DNA from: Sphingobium sp.
GTDB taxonomy: Bacteria > Pseudomonadota > Alphaproteobacteria > Sphingomonadales > Sphingomonadaceae
DNA length: 5,874 nt
Assembly: GCA_030148625.1 (NCBI GenBank)
Contig: JASBTC010000062.1
Location: forward strand, 1-5,874
Reading direction: 5' to 3'
Position numbers and translations under genes: made by a program. This document shows positions 1-5,874 of the stretch, piece after piece; position 1 is the first letter of the stretch, and every line of letters begins with the position of its first letter. Below the pieces are notes generated by a model, which saw nothing but the letters and a program-made list of their open reading frames with translations, had not been told where the DNA came from and made no database searches.

Positions 1-1
1 A

Positions 2-196
2 TTGCTCGGCCTGGGGCTCGGCCCCTATCTCGCCGGCTATGTCTCGACGCTCACCGGGGATCTGGCGGTCGGCATGCTCTCACTGCTGGCCACCGTACCG
101 CTCGGGCTGGTCGCCGCGATCATGGCTTATCGCCTGCTGCCCGCCGCCGAAGCCAGCCGCACCGAGCGCGCCCGCGCCGCGGGTGAAGCGATCTGA
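2..196 (+). CDS. C-terminal end of a membrane transporter, probably MFS (5' end outside window)
   Basis: The frame is open from the left edge and ends in TGA at 194-196, so only the last 64 residues are present and the true start lies upstream. The visible part has a glycine-rich helix start (LGLGLGPYLAGYVS), a short TLTGD loop, a second long hydrophobic stretch (LAVGMLSLLATVPLGLVAAIMAYRL, wording split over the last two helices), and a polar Ala/Arg/Glu tail. This is how the last two transmembrane helices and cytoplasmic tail of a major facilitator superfamily permease usually look, and the GLGLGP turn recalls the spinster-like MFS group. The substrate cannot be told from this fragment. The gene converges on the small minus-strand gene at 282-446, with a hairpin repeat between them, and is not part of the nucleoside/uracil operon. 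Another polytopic transporter family is possible. Confidence 0.7.
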   Translation: MLGLGLGPYLAGYVSTLTGDLAVGMLSLLATVPLGLVAAIMAYRLLPAAEASRTERARAAGEAI

Positions 197-221
197 GGGG
201 CCCCGGCGCGTTCACATCAAT

Positions 222-249
222 CGTCATTCCCGCGAAAGCCGGAATGACG
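222..249. repeat. REP-like hairpin repeat, possible bidirectional terminator
   Basis: A perfect 9-bp inverted repeat (CGTCATTCC at 222-230, GGAATGACG at 241-249) encloses a C/C mismatch, two more G-C pairs and a GAAA loop at 234-237. It sits between two convergent genes that end at 196 (+) and 282 (-), where a bidirectional terminator would be useful, but no T-run follows it on either side, so it is not a standard intrinsic terminator. The core is shared with the element at 5811-5834, which supports a dispersed repeat family. Terminator function is inference. Confidence 0.75.
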
Positions 250-281
250 GGCGGAGGGTTTCGATCCTGATGGATCAGGCC

Positions 282-446
282 CTAGGCGATCAACCCGTAG
301 ATCACCACGAACCCGGCGGCATAGGTCATCAGGAACAGCCGGATATCGTCGCCGATGCGCGACGGCGCGATGATCGCGGGCGGCGGAAAACCGCGGCGGA
401 TCGGGTGGCCGGCAACGTCGTTGGCGAATGCGATCGCGGGTTCCAT
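282..446 (-). CDS. small single-span membrane protein, unknown function
   Basis: On the minus strand an ATG at 446-444 opens a 54-codon frame ending in TAG at 284-282. The product begins MEPAIAFANDVAGHPIRRGF, continues with a proline-rich stretch (PPPAIIAPSRIGDD, residues 21-34), and ends in one hydrophobic segment (about residues 36-54: RLFLMTYAAGFVVIYGLIA). It therefore reads as a charged N-terminal part with one C-terminal membrane anchor. Third codon positions are about 87% G or C by hand count (46 of 53 non-start sense codons), as expected for a real gene in such a genome, while the overlapping plus-strand frame gives a low-complexity, Arg/His/Asp-rich sequence unlike a protein. I see no clear Shine-Dalgarno; the leader toward 500 is AT-rich and may hold the promoter. 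It is divergent from nupC and convergent with the transporter at 2-196. I do not recognise a named family. Confidence 0.68.
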   Translation of the reverse strand: MEPAIAFANDVAGHPIRRGFPPPAIIAPSRIGDDIRLFLMTYAAGFVVIYGLIA

Positions 447-455
447 GCCGCGAAA

Positions 456-499
456 GTTAACGAAGTGTTTACCTTTGAAAAGCGTTAAATGAGGTTAAC
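456..499. promoter_or_regulatory. AT-rich divergent control region with repeated GTTAAC-like boxes
   Basis: An AT-rich island in a GC-rich window lies between the divergent small gene (start 446) and nupC (start 637). It carries four related boxes in the same orientation: GTTAAC at 456, GTTTAC at 467, GTTAAA at 484 and GTTAAC at 494, i.e. two pairs spaced 11 and 10 bp. The first pair gives TTAA-N7-TTTAC, close to the alphaproteobacterial CtrA consensus TTAA-N7-TTAA. A TTGAAA at 475-480 could be a -35 element but no well-spaced -10 goes with it. Promoter or binding function is inferred from composition, position and repetition only. Confidence 0.35.
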
Positions 500-599
500 T
501 GCATGGCGTGCCGGATTGGGACGGCAGCGTACCGATCGCACCCGCCGTCGAAGCCCTTGCGTTTCTTCGCATATCGGCAAACAACAGCGGAGAGATGCA

Positions 600-613
600 G
601 GGCATATATGCCC
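600..613. promoter_or_regulatory. perfect 14-bp palindrome upstream of nupC, candidate operator
   Basis: The sequence GGGCATATATGCCC is its own reverse complement over all 14 bases and ends 23 nt before the nupC ATG. It sits in the leader of the six-gene run, a natural place for a repressor site of a nucleoside- or uracil-responsive regulator. Its AT centre could also overlap a -10 region. It does not resemble the RutR site I remember (TTGACCA-N2-TGGTCAA). Which protein, if any, binds is unknown. Confidence 0.4.
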
Positions 614-636
614 GCCTTGGGGGACCATTTCACCGC

Positions 637-1872
637 ATGACCAGATTCCTGATCGGCATTGCCGGCATCGCCGTCATCCTTGCCATTGCCGTCGCATTGT
701 CCTCGAACCGCCGCCATATCCGCCTGCGCGTGGTCGGCGCAGCCTTTGTACTCCAGGCGGCGATCGCGGTGCTCGTGCTCTATGTGCCGGCCGGCCGCGC
801 ACTGATCAGCGCATTGTCGAACGGCGTGTCGCATCTGCTGGGCTATTCCAGGGAAGGCACCAATTTCATCTTCGGCCCGCTCGCCTCCCCGGAAATCGGC
901 GGCAACAGCTTCGCGATCGCGGCGCTGCCGGTGATCATCTTCTTCGCGGCCCTGATCTCGATCCTTTATTATCTAAATGTCATGCAGTTCGTCGTGAAGT
1001 GGATCGGCGGCGGTATCCGCAAGGTGATCGGCATCTCCAAGGTCGAATCGCTCTGCGCGGCCGCCAACATCTTCGTCGGCCAGAGCGAATCCCCGCTCGT
1101 CATCCGCCCCTATCTGGCGAGCCTCACCCCCGCCCAGCTCTTCACCGTCATGGCATCGGGCATGGCCGGCGTCGCCGGCACGATCCTGGCCGCCTATGCC
1201 GCGATGGGGATCCGGATCGACTATCTGCTCGCCGCCAGCTTCATGTCGGCGCCCGGCGGAATCCTGATGGCCAAGATCATCATGCCCGACAATCCGGCCG
1301 ACGCCGATATCGAGCCGATCGATTTCGTCGATTCGATCCATGACGAGGAACGCCCCGCCAACATCATCATGGCCGCGGCACAGGGCGCGCAGACCGGCGT
1401 CAAGCTGGCGGTCGCGGTGGGTGCGATGGTGCTCGCCTTCGTCGCGCTGGTCGCGCTCGCCAACGGCATATTGGGCGGGATCGGCGGCCTGTTCGGCCAT
1501 CCCGAACTCAGCTTCCAGATGCTGCTCGGCTATATCTTCGCCCCCGTCATGTTCCTGCTCAACGTGCCATGGCACGAAGCGCTCGCCGCCGGCGGCCTGT
1601 TCGGCGAAAAGATCGTGCTCAACGAATTCGTCGCTTTCATCCATCTCGGCGCCACCCAGGCACAGCTCTCGCCGCTGACCGTCGCGATCGTCACCTTCGC
1701 CCTGTGTGGTTTCGCGAATTTCAGCTCGATCGCGATCCAGATGGCGGTCACCGGCAATCTTGCCCCCAATCAGCGCCCGATGATCGCCCGGCTCGGCATC
1801 AAGGCGCTGATCGCGGGCAGCCTCGCCAATCTGATGAGCGCGGCGCTGGCGGGCATGCTGATCACGCCGTGA
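637..1872 (+). CDS. nupC: NupC-type concentrative nucleoside transporter (CNT family)
   Basis: This 411-residue inner-membrane protein would import nucleosides with a coupled cation (Na+ or H+). Three family signatures are in place. The first is an HP1 motif ANIFVGQSESPLVIRPYL, with Q149, S150 and E151 where CNTs carry Q-T-E contacting the base. The second is NEFVAF with N329/E330. The third is CGFANFSS with F359, N361 and S364, matching the F/N/S set that reads base and ribose in the Vibrio CNT structure as I recall it. N-terminal hydrophobic helices lie at about residues 3-21 and 31-50, then the gate region, then the C-terminal transport domain. The frame is open back to 508, but I chose the ATG at 637: it gives the usual family length (about 400), a hydrophobic first helix right after the start, and a GGGGGA 12 nt upstream. 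It heads the operon and its TGA overlaps the deoC start. Purine versus pyrimidine preference cannot be read from the sequence; the rut neighbours suggest pyrimidine nucleosides. Confidence 0.93.
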   Translation: MTRFLIGIAGIAVILAIAVALSSNRRHIRLRVVGAAFVLQAAIAVLVLYVPAGRALISALSNGVSHLLGYSREGTNFIFGPLASPEIGGNSFAIAALPVIIFFAALISILYYLNVMQFVVKWIGGGIRKVIGISKVESLCAAANIFVGQSESPLVIRPYLASLTPAQLFTVMASGMAGVAGTILAAYAAMGIRIDYLLAASFMSAPGGILMAKIIMPDNPADADIEPIDFVDSIHDEERPANIIMAAAQGAQTGVKLAVAVGAMVLAFVALVALANGILGGIGGLFGHPELSFQMLLGYIFAPVMFLLNVPWHEALAAGGLFGEKIVLNEFVAFIHLGATQAQLSPLTVAIVTFALCGFANFSSIAIQMAVTGNLAPNQRPMIARLGIKALIAGSLANLMSAALAGMLITP

Positions 1873-2705
1873 TTCGCGTGACGCGGCCGTTCGACGCCGC
1901 CGCCGTCGCCGCGATCCGGGTTGAGCCCGTCGCGGTCGAAACGGCGGTCGCGGCAATTCGGCCAGCATCGGATGCGGACGCCGATCTGCGCCTGGCGGTC
2001 TCGTGCATCGACCTCACCACGCTGCGTGGCGACGATACCGAACCGCGCGTCCGCGCGCTCTGCGAACGCGCCATCGCGACACACGTCGCCGCGGTCTGCG
2101 TCCATCCCGTGATGGTGCCCACAGCCGTCGACGCACTTGCCGGCAGCGGCATTGCGATCGCATCGGTCGCGGCGGGCTTTCCCCACGGCCTGTCACCGCT
2201 CGCGACGCGCATCGCCGAGATCGAGGCCGCGGTGGCGAGCGGCGCCACCGAAATCGATATCGTCATCCGGCGCGGCCATGCGCTGACCGGCGACTGGCAG
2301 GCGCTTCACGCCGAGGTGGCGGCGTTCCGCGCCGCCTGCGGCCCCGCCCATATGAAGGCGATCCTGGCCACCGGCGAACTCACCGACGCGACGATGATCG
2401 CGCGCGCCGCCTTTGTCTGCATCGCGGCGGGTGCCGATTTCATCAAAACATCGACAGGCTTCGAAGCCGTCAATGCCACGCTGCCGGCGGGTGCGGCGAT
2501 GCTCTCCGTGATTGGCGACTGGCATCGCGCAACCGGCGAGAGCGTCGGATTCAAGGCGGCGGGCGGTATCGCCACGGCAAACCAGGCGCTGGAATGGATC
2601 GCGCTTGTCCGCGCGATGCTGGGTGAAGCCTGGCTCTCCCCCGCCCTCTTCCGCATCGGCGCATCGCGTCTGCTCGACGATATCGCGGCCCGACTCGGGG
2701 ATTGA
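1869..2705 (+). CDS. deoC: deoxyribose-phosphate aldolase (DeoC/DERA family) with altered phosphate pocket
   Basis: DERA enzymes are cytoplasmic class I aldolases that split 2-deoxyribose 5-phosphate into acetaldehyde and glyceraldehyde 3-phosphate. This 278-residue product has the family hallmarks: CIDLTTL near residue 50, EIDIV with D130 (E. coli D102), ATGEL, DFIKTSTG with Schiff-base K193 (E. coli K167), VGFKAAGG with K229 (E. coli K201), and a GAS motif near the C-terminus. Compared with E. coli DeoC as I recall it, several phosphate-pocket residues differ: K172 is F198, R207 is A235 and S239 is R267, while the usual P after K201 is A230. It carries about 30 extra N-terminal residues, mostly Ala/Val. 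No ATG fits; the GTG at 1869 overlaps the nupC TGA by four bases, which suggests translational coupling. A 50-nt gap follows before rutB. Fold and chemistry look secure; the natural substrate may not be the textbook one. Confidence 0.9.
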   Translation: MIRVTRPFDAAAVAAIRVEPVAVETAVAAIRPASDADADLRLAVSCIDLTTLRGDDTEPRVRALCERAIATHVAAVCVHPVMVPTAVDALAGSGIAIASVAAGFPHGLSPLATRIAEIEAAVASGATEIDIVIRRGHALTGDWQALHAEVAAFRAACGPAHMKAILATGELTDATMIARAAFVCIAAGADFIKTSTGFEAVNATLPAGAAMLSVIGDWHRATGESVGFKAAGGIATANQALEWIALVRAMLGEAWLSPALFRIGASRLLDDIAARLGD

Positions 2706-2743
2706 CGCGGCTCGCGCGGCGACGGAGACTTCAGACAGGCAAC

Positions 2744-2749
2744 AGGGAG
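2744..2749 (+). promoter_or_regulatory. ribosome binding site of rutB
   Basis: AGGGAG lies 6 nt before a GTG codon. It decides the rutB start at 2756 over the ATG at 2752, which is in another frame and closer than an SD would allow. The rest of the 50-nt deoC-rutB gap (2706-2755) shows no promoter or terminator that I can see. Confidence 0.75.
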
Positions 2750-2755
2750 TGATGC

Positions 2756-3490
<735 letters not shown>

Positions 3491-3493
3491 AGC

Positions 3494-3880
3494 ATGCCGT
3501 TCGAACCGATCAATCCGCCGCAATTCCCGAAACCCATCGCGCCCTATTCGGCCGCCGCCAAGGCCGGCAACACCGTCTATGTCTCGGGCGTGCTCGCACT
3601 CGGCGAAGGCGGCATCGTGCTTCATGTCGGTGACGCGGCGGCGCAGACCCGCCATGTGCTGGAGACGATCAAGACCACATTGGAAGCCGCCGGCGCGACC
3701 ATGGCGGATATCGCGATGAACCATATCTTCCTGAAGGATCTGGCCGATTATGCCGCCTTCAATACGGTCTATGCGGAATATTTCCCGGGCGACAAGCCGG
3801 CGCGCTACTGCGTCAAATGCGAGCTGGTGAAGCCCGATTGCCTGGTCGAGATCGCCAGCGTGGCGCATATCGACGCGTGA
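3494..3880 (+). CDS. rutC: RutC, 3-aminoacrylate deaminase (RidA/YjgF family)
   Basis: RutC was first proposed to reduce aminoacrylate peracid and later shown to deaminate 3-aminoacrylate to malonic semialdehyde and ammonia, in line with the enamine/imine deaminase activity of the RidA family. The product is 128 residues, the same length as E. coli RutC. It shows the RutC-specific [11 protein letters not shown] block, the [14 protein letters not shown] block with R104 (the conserved RidA arginine, R105 in RidA numbering) and [16 protein letters not shown] with E119. RidA-family proteins normally form cytoplasmic trimers with active sites between subunits. The ATG start is fixed by the SD within rutB and by family length. 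The stop overlaps the GTG of rutD. The RutC-type wording and the location between rutB and rutD make a general RidA assignment unlikely. Confidence 0.96.
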   Translation: MPFEPINPPQFPKPIAPYSAAAKAGNTVYVSGVLALGEGGIVLHVGDAAAQTRHVLETIKTTLEAAGATMADIAMNHIFLKDLADYAAFNTVYAEYFPGDKPARYCVKCELVKPDCLVEIASVAHIDA

Positions 3881-4689
3881 CGGATGTGGTGACGATTGCC
3901 GGCCTTCATGTCGAGCAGCATGGCCCGGCCAATGCGCCACCGCTGCTGCTGTCGCCGGGGCTGGGCGGATCGGGCGCCTATTGGACGCCGCAGCTCGAAA
4001 GCTTCGCGAAGACCCGGCGCGTGATCCTCTACGACCATCGCGGCACCGCGCGGAGCGACCGCGTGCTGCCCGATGCCTCGGTCGAGGCGATGGCCGACGA
4101 TATGGTGGCGGTGCTCGACGGGCTGGGCATCACGCGCGCCGATGTGATCGGCCATGCGGCGGGTGGGATCGCCGGGCTGGCGATGGCGCTGAGAGCGCCC
4201 GAGCGGATCGGCCGGCTGATCGTCGTCAATGGCTGGGCGAGCCCCGATCCTCATTTCCTGCGCTGCTTCGAAACGCGGCTGGCGCTGCTCAGGGACAGCG
4301 GCGTCGCGGCCTATGTCCGCGCGCAGCCGCTGTTCCTTTATCCTGCGCCCTGGATCAGCGCGCATCTCGCCCGGCTCGATGACGAAGCCGCGCATCATAT
4401 TGCGAGCTTTCCGGGACGCGAGACGGTCGAGCGTCGTATCGCCGCGCTCGGCGCCTTCGATATCGCCGACCGGCTGGGCGATATCGATGTGCCGCTGCTG
4501 GTGATCTCGGCCGAAGACGACATGCTCGTCCCCTTCCCCGCCGGGGCGCGGCTGGCCGCCGGGGTGAAAGGCGCCGCCTTCTCTGCGATGCCGCGCGGCG
4601 GCCATGGCTGTAACGTGACCGAACCGGATGGCTTTAACGATCTCGTGTTAGGCTTCCTCAATCAGATCGTGGCGATAGGGGTCGCCTGA
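3877..4689 (+). CDS. rutD: RutD, alpha/beta-hydrolase fold protein of the Rut pathway
   Basis: RutD is thought to speed the breakdown of aminoacrylate to malonic semialdehyde; its exact role is less settled than that of RutA-C. The 270-residue product has a complete alpha/beta-hydrolase layout: oxyanion-side GLGGSGAYW near residue 30, YDHRGTARS, the elbow G92-H93-A94-A95-G96, a cap region containing CFETRLALL and [11 protein letters not shown], the acid-loop SAEDDMLVP (D214/D215), and the terminal [14 protein letters not shown] with H243. The elbow has Ala where a normal hydrolase has the Ser nucleophile. E. coli RutD as I recall it also has Ala there (GHALG), so this marks the family rather than decay. 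I chose the GTG at 3877, overlapping the rutC stop by four bases (GTGA); upstream extension to 3817 would only read rutC in another frame. Length compares well with E. coli RutD (266). Confidence 0.93.
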   Translation: MTDVVTIAGLHVEQHGPANAPPLLLSPGLGGSGAYWTPQLESFAKTRRVILYDHRGTARSDRVLPDASVEAMADDMVAVLDGLGITRADVIGHAAGGIAGLAMALRAPERIGRLIVVNGWASPDPHFLRCFETRLALLRDSGVAAYVRAQPLFLYPAPWISAHLARLDDEAAHHIASFPGRETVERRIAALGAFDIADRLGDIDVPLLVISAEDDMLVPFPAGARLAAGVKGAAFSAMPRGGHGCNVTEPDGFNDLVLGFLNQIVAIGVA

Positions 4690-4694
4690 ACCTC

Positions 4695-4700
4695 GGGGGA
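4695..4700 (+). promoter_or_regulatory. ribosome binding site of rutA
   Basis: GGGGGA lies in the 17-nt gap after rutD and 6 nt before the rutA ATG, the same spacing as for rutB and rutC. rutA thus has its own SD, unlike rutD and deoC, which start on overlapping GTGA junctions. Confidence 0.7.
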
Positions 4701-4706
4701 TTATCA

Positions 4707-5774
4707 ATGGAAATCGGCGTCTTCGTGCCCATCAACAACAATGGCTGGCTGATTTCGGAGAATTCGCCGCAATATATGCCGAGCTTCGATCTCAACAAAC
4801 GGATCGCGCTCAGCGCAGAGAAGCACGGGCTCGATTTCCTGCTGTCGATGATCAAGCTGCGCGGTTTCGGCGGCAAGACCGAATTCTGGGAATATGGGCT
4901 GGAAAGCTTCACGCTGATGGCCGGGCTCGCCGCGGTCACCGAGAAGATCAAGATCTATGCGACCTGCCCCACGCTGATCATCCCGCCCGCCTTTGCCGCG
5001 CGGATGTGCAACACGATCGATTCGATCAGCAACGGGCGCTTCGGCCTCAATCTCATCACCGGCTGGCAGCGGCCCGAATATAGCCAGATGGGCCTGTGGC
5101 CCGGCGACGAACATTTCCGCAATCGATACACGATGTTGTCCGAATATGCTCGCATTCTGCGCGAGCTGTGGGAGACGGGGCGCAGCGACTTCAAGGGCGA
5201 TTATTACCAGATGGACGACTGCCTCGTCCGGCCGGTGCCGACGGGGGATATGAAGATCATCTGCGCGGGCTCATCGGACGACGGCCTCGCCTTTTCCGCG
5301 CAATGGGCGGACTATGCCTTTTGCCTGGGCAAGGGCGTCAACACGCCGACCGCCTTCGCCTTCAACAACGACCGCCTCGCCGCCGCGACCGCCAAGACGG
5401 GCCGCGACGTCAAGACCTTCGTGCTGATCATGGTGATCGCCGACGAGACCGACGAAGCCGCGATGGAGAAATGGATTCACTATCGCGAAGGCGTCGACGA
5501 GGACGCGGTCGCCTGGCTGGGCGAACAGGGTTCGGCGGACAAGACGTCGACCACCACCAATGTCCGCCAGCTCGCCGATCGGGAATCGGCGGTCAATCTC
5601 AACATGGGGACGTTGGTCGGATCCTATGCGAGCGTCGCCCGCATGCTCGACGAGATGGCGGCCGTTCCCAATACCGGGGGTGTGCTGCTGACTTTCGACG
5701 ACTTCATCGAGGGCGTCGAGAATTTCGGCACACGCATCCAGCCGCTGATGAAGAGCCGCGCGCATATTCGTTGA
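4707..5774 (+). CDS. rutA: RutA, flavin-dependent pyrimidine (uracil) monooxygenase
   Basis: RutA is a bacterial-luciferase-like flavoprotein that opens the uracil ring between N3 and C4 with O2 and reduced FMN, giving ureidoacrylate (originally described as its peracid); it is known for flavin-N5-oxygen chemistry. The 355-residue product aligns with E. coli RutA with no gap I can see through about residue 190: [65 protein letters not shown], and late [17 protein letters not shown] and LLTFDDF. The residues I recall as FMN contacts in E. coli RutA are all identical and at the same numbers: I49-K50, N115, E124, R140-Y141 and S190. The C-terminus is several residues shorter than E. coli's. It needs FMNH2 from RutF or another flavin reductase, which is not encoded in this window. 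It is last in the run, whereas E. coli has it first. Confidence 0.97.
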   Translation: MEIGVFVPINNNGWLISENSPQYMPSFDLNKRIALSAEKHGLDFLLSMIKLRGFGGKTEFWEYGLESFTLMAGLAAVTEKIKIYATCPTLIIPPAFAARMCNTIDSISNGRFGLNLITGWQRPEYSQMGLWPGDEHFRNRYTMLSEYARILRELWETGRSDFKGDYYQMDDCLVRPVPTGDMKIICAGSSDDGLAFSAQWADYAFCLGKGVNTPTAFAFNNDRLAAATAKTGRDVKTFVLIMVIADETDEAAMEKWIHYREGVDEDAVAWLGEQGSADKTSTTTNVRQLADRESAVNLNMGTLVGSYASVARMLDEMAAVPNTGGVLLTFDDFIEGVENFGTRIQPLMKSRAHIR

Positions 5775-5810
5775 GATGGAAGGAAAATCTCCCGCATCTC
5801 TCCTTTTTGT

Positions 5811-5874
5811 CGTCATCCCGGCGAAAGCCGGGATCTCACTTCCCCTTTTTGCGGCGGTGTCCAGGAAGTGAGAT
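5811..5874. repeat. nested hairpin repeat downstream of rutA (runs off the window)
   Basis: The inner part is a perfect 8-bp stem (ATCCCGGC 5815-5822, GCCGGGAT 5827-5834) with a GAAA loop. An overlapping second inverted repeat pairs ATCTCACTTCC (5833-5843) with GGAAGTGAGAT (5864-5874), an 11-bp perfect match cut only by the window edge. This suggests a larger cruciform whose right arm continues as the mirror of the left hairpin. The core matches the repeat at 222-249. It may stop or stabilise the rut transcript; T-runs at 5804-5808 and 5846-5850 lie next to the stems. The stretch 5775-5810 before it holds no gene and only a weak 5-bp stem before the first T-run. Confidence 0.75.

Noticed and set aside
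39..488. Plus-strand open frame across the first intergenic region
   Set aside because: It reads through the hairpin repeat and the antisense of the small minus-strand gene, giving an Arg/Pro/His-rich sequence with no membrane or domain pattern.
508..636. Upstream extension of nupC to the ATG at 508 (or the ATG at 595)
   Set aside because: The extra residues match no CNT N-terminus, would make the protein over-long, and cover the leader palindrome; the ATG at 637 precedes the first helix and has a purine-rich site upstream.
447..636. RutR-type operator or sigma-54 promoter upstream of the operon
   Set aside because: I found no TTGACCA-N2-TGGTCAA-like palindrome and no TGGCAC-N5-TTGC pattern in the leader.
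1569..1868. Upstream extension of the deoC frame inside nupC
   Set aside because: It would overlap nupC by 300 bases in another frame with an Arg-rich sequence; the GTG at 1869 gives a sensible length and coupling.
973..1968. Long minus-strand open frame (331 codons) opposite nupC
   Set aside because: Its product is overloaded with Arg, His, Asp and Glu and has no recognisable motif; it mirrors a clear NupC gene and arises from GC-rich codon bias.
3817..3876. Upstream ATG for rutD at 3817
   Set aside because: The extra 20 residues are Arg-rich read-through of rutC and are absent from RutD; the GTG at 3877 fits the family length.
3805..4605. Minus-strand open frame opposite rutD
   Set aside because: Same reasons: antisense to a gene with full alpha/beta-hydrolase layout, with an Arg/His-rich product.
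5773..5808. Intrinsic terminator directly after rutA
   Set aside because: Only 5-bp stems (GAGAT/ATCTC or AAGGA/TCCTT) precede the T-run, too weak and AT-rich to call; the stronger hairpin follows at 5815.

Overview
The window is GC-rich, with strongly GC-biased third codon positions. It carries two copies of a 'CGTCAT(T/C)CC...GCGAAAGC...' hairpin repeat of the kind scattered through sphingomonad and related alphaproteobacterial genomes. Together with gene content and protein flavour, this suggests a Sphingomonas-like alphaproteobacterium. The lineage call is inference; the gene calls do not depend on it.

Layout. (1) Positions 2-196 hold the C-terminal end of a membrane transporter, probably MFS, running in from the left. 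(2) Positions 197-281 hold a hairpin repeat (222-249) between two convergent genes. (3) Positions 282-446, minus strand, hold a 54-residue single-span membrane protein of unknown function. (4) Positions 447-636 are the divergent control region. It has an AT-rich cluster of GTTAAC-like boxes (456-499) and a perfect 14-bp palindrome (600-613). (5) Positions 637-5774 are six tightly packed plus-strand genes: a NupC-type nucleoside transporter, a DeoC-type aldolase, then rutB, rutC, rutD and rutA. (6) Positions 5775-5874 hold no gene; a larger nested hairpin repeat runs off the right edge.

How the genes fit together. NupC would import nucleosides. DeoC would deal with the deoxyribose part, splitting deoxyribose 5-phosphate to acetaldehyde and glyceraldehyde 3-phosphate. 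RutA (uracil ring opening), RutB (ureidoacrylate amidohydrolase), RutC (aminoacrylate deaminase) and RutD (alpha/beta-hydrolase fold) would strip nitrogen from the pyrimidine base. The run therefore looks like an operon for consuming pyrimidine (deoxy)nucleosides as a nitrogen and carbon source. The step that splits the nucleoside, the phosphopentomutase, the flavin reductase RutF, the malonic semialdehyde reductase RutE, the uracil permease RutG and the regulator RutR are not in the window. Spacing supports one transcript: 4-nt GTGA overlaps at nupC/deoC and rutC/rutD, gaps of 3 and 17 nt, and one gap of 50 nt. Three of the six genes start with GTG.

No wholly new system is evident. The points most worth a second look are the DeoC homologue, which keeps its catalytic Lys/Asp residues but has lost the usual Lys and Arg of the phosphate pocket; the union of nucleoside uptake, DeoC and Rut in one run with rutA last; the palindrome just upstream of nupC; and the small membrane protein encoded divergently.
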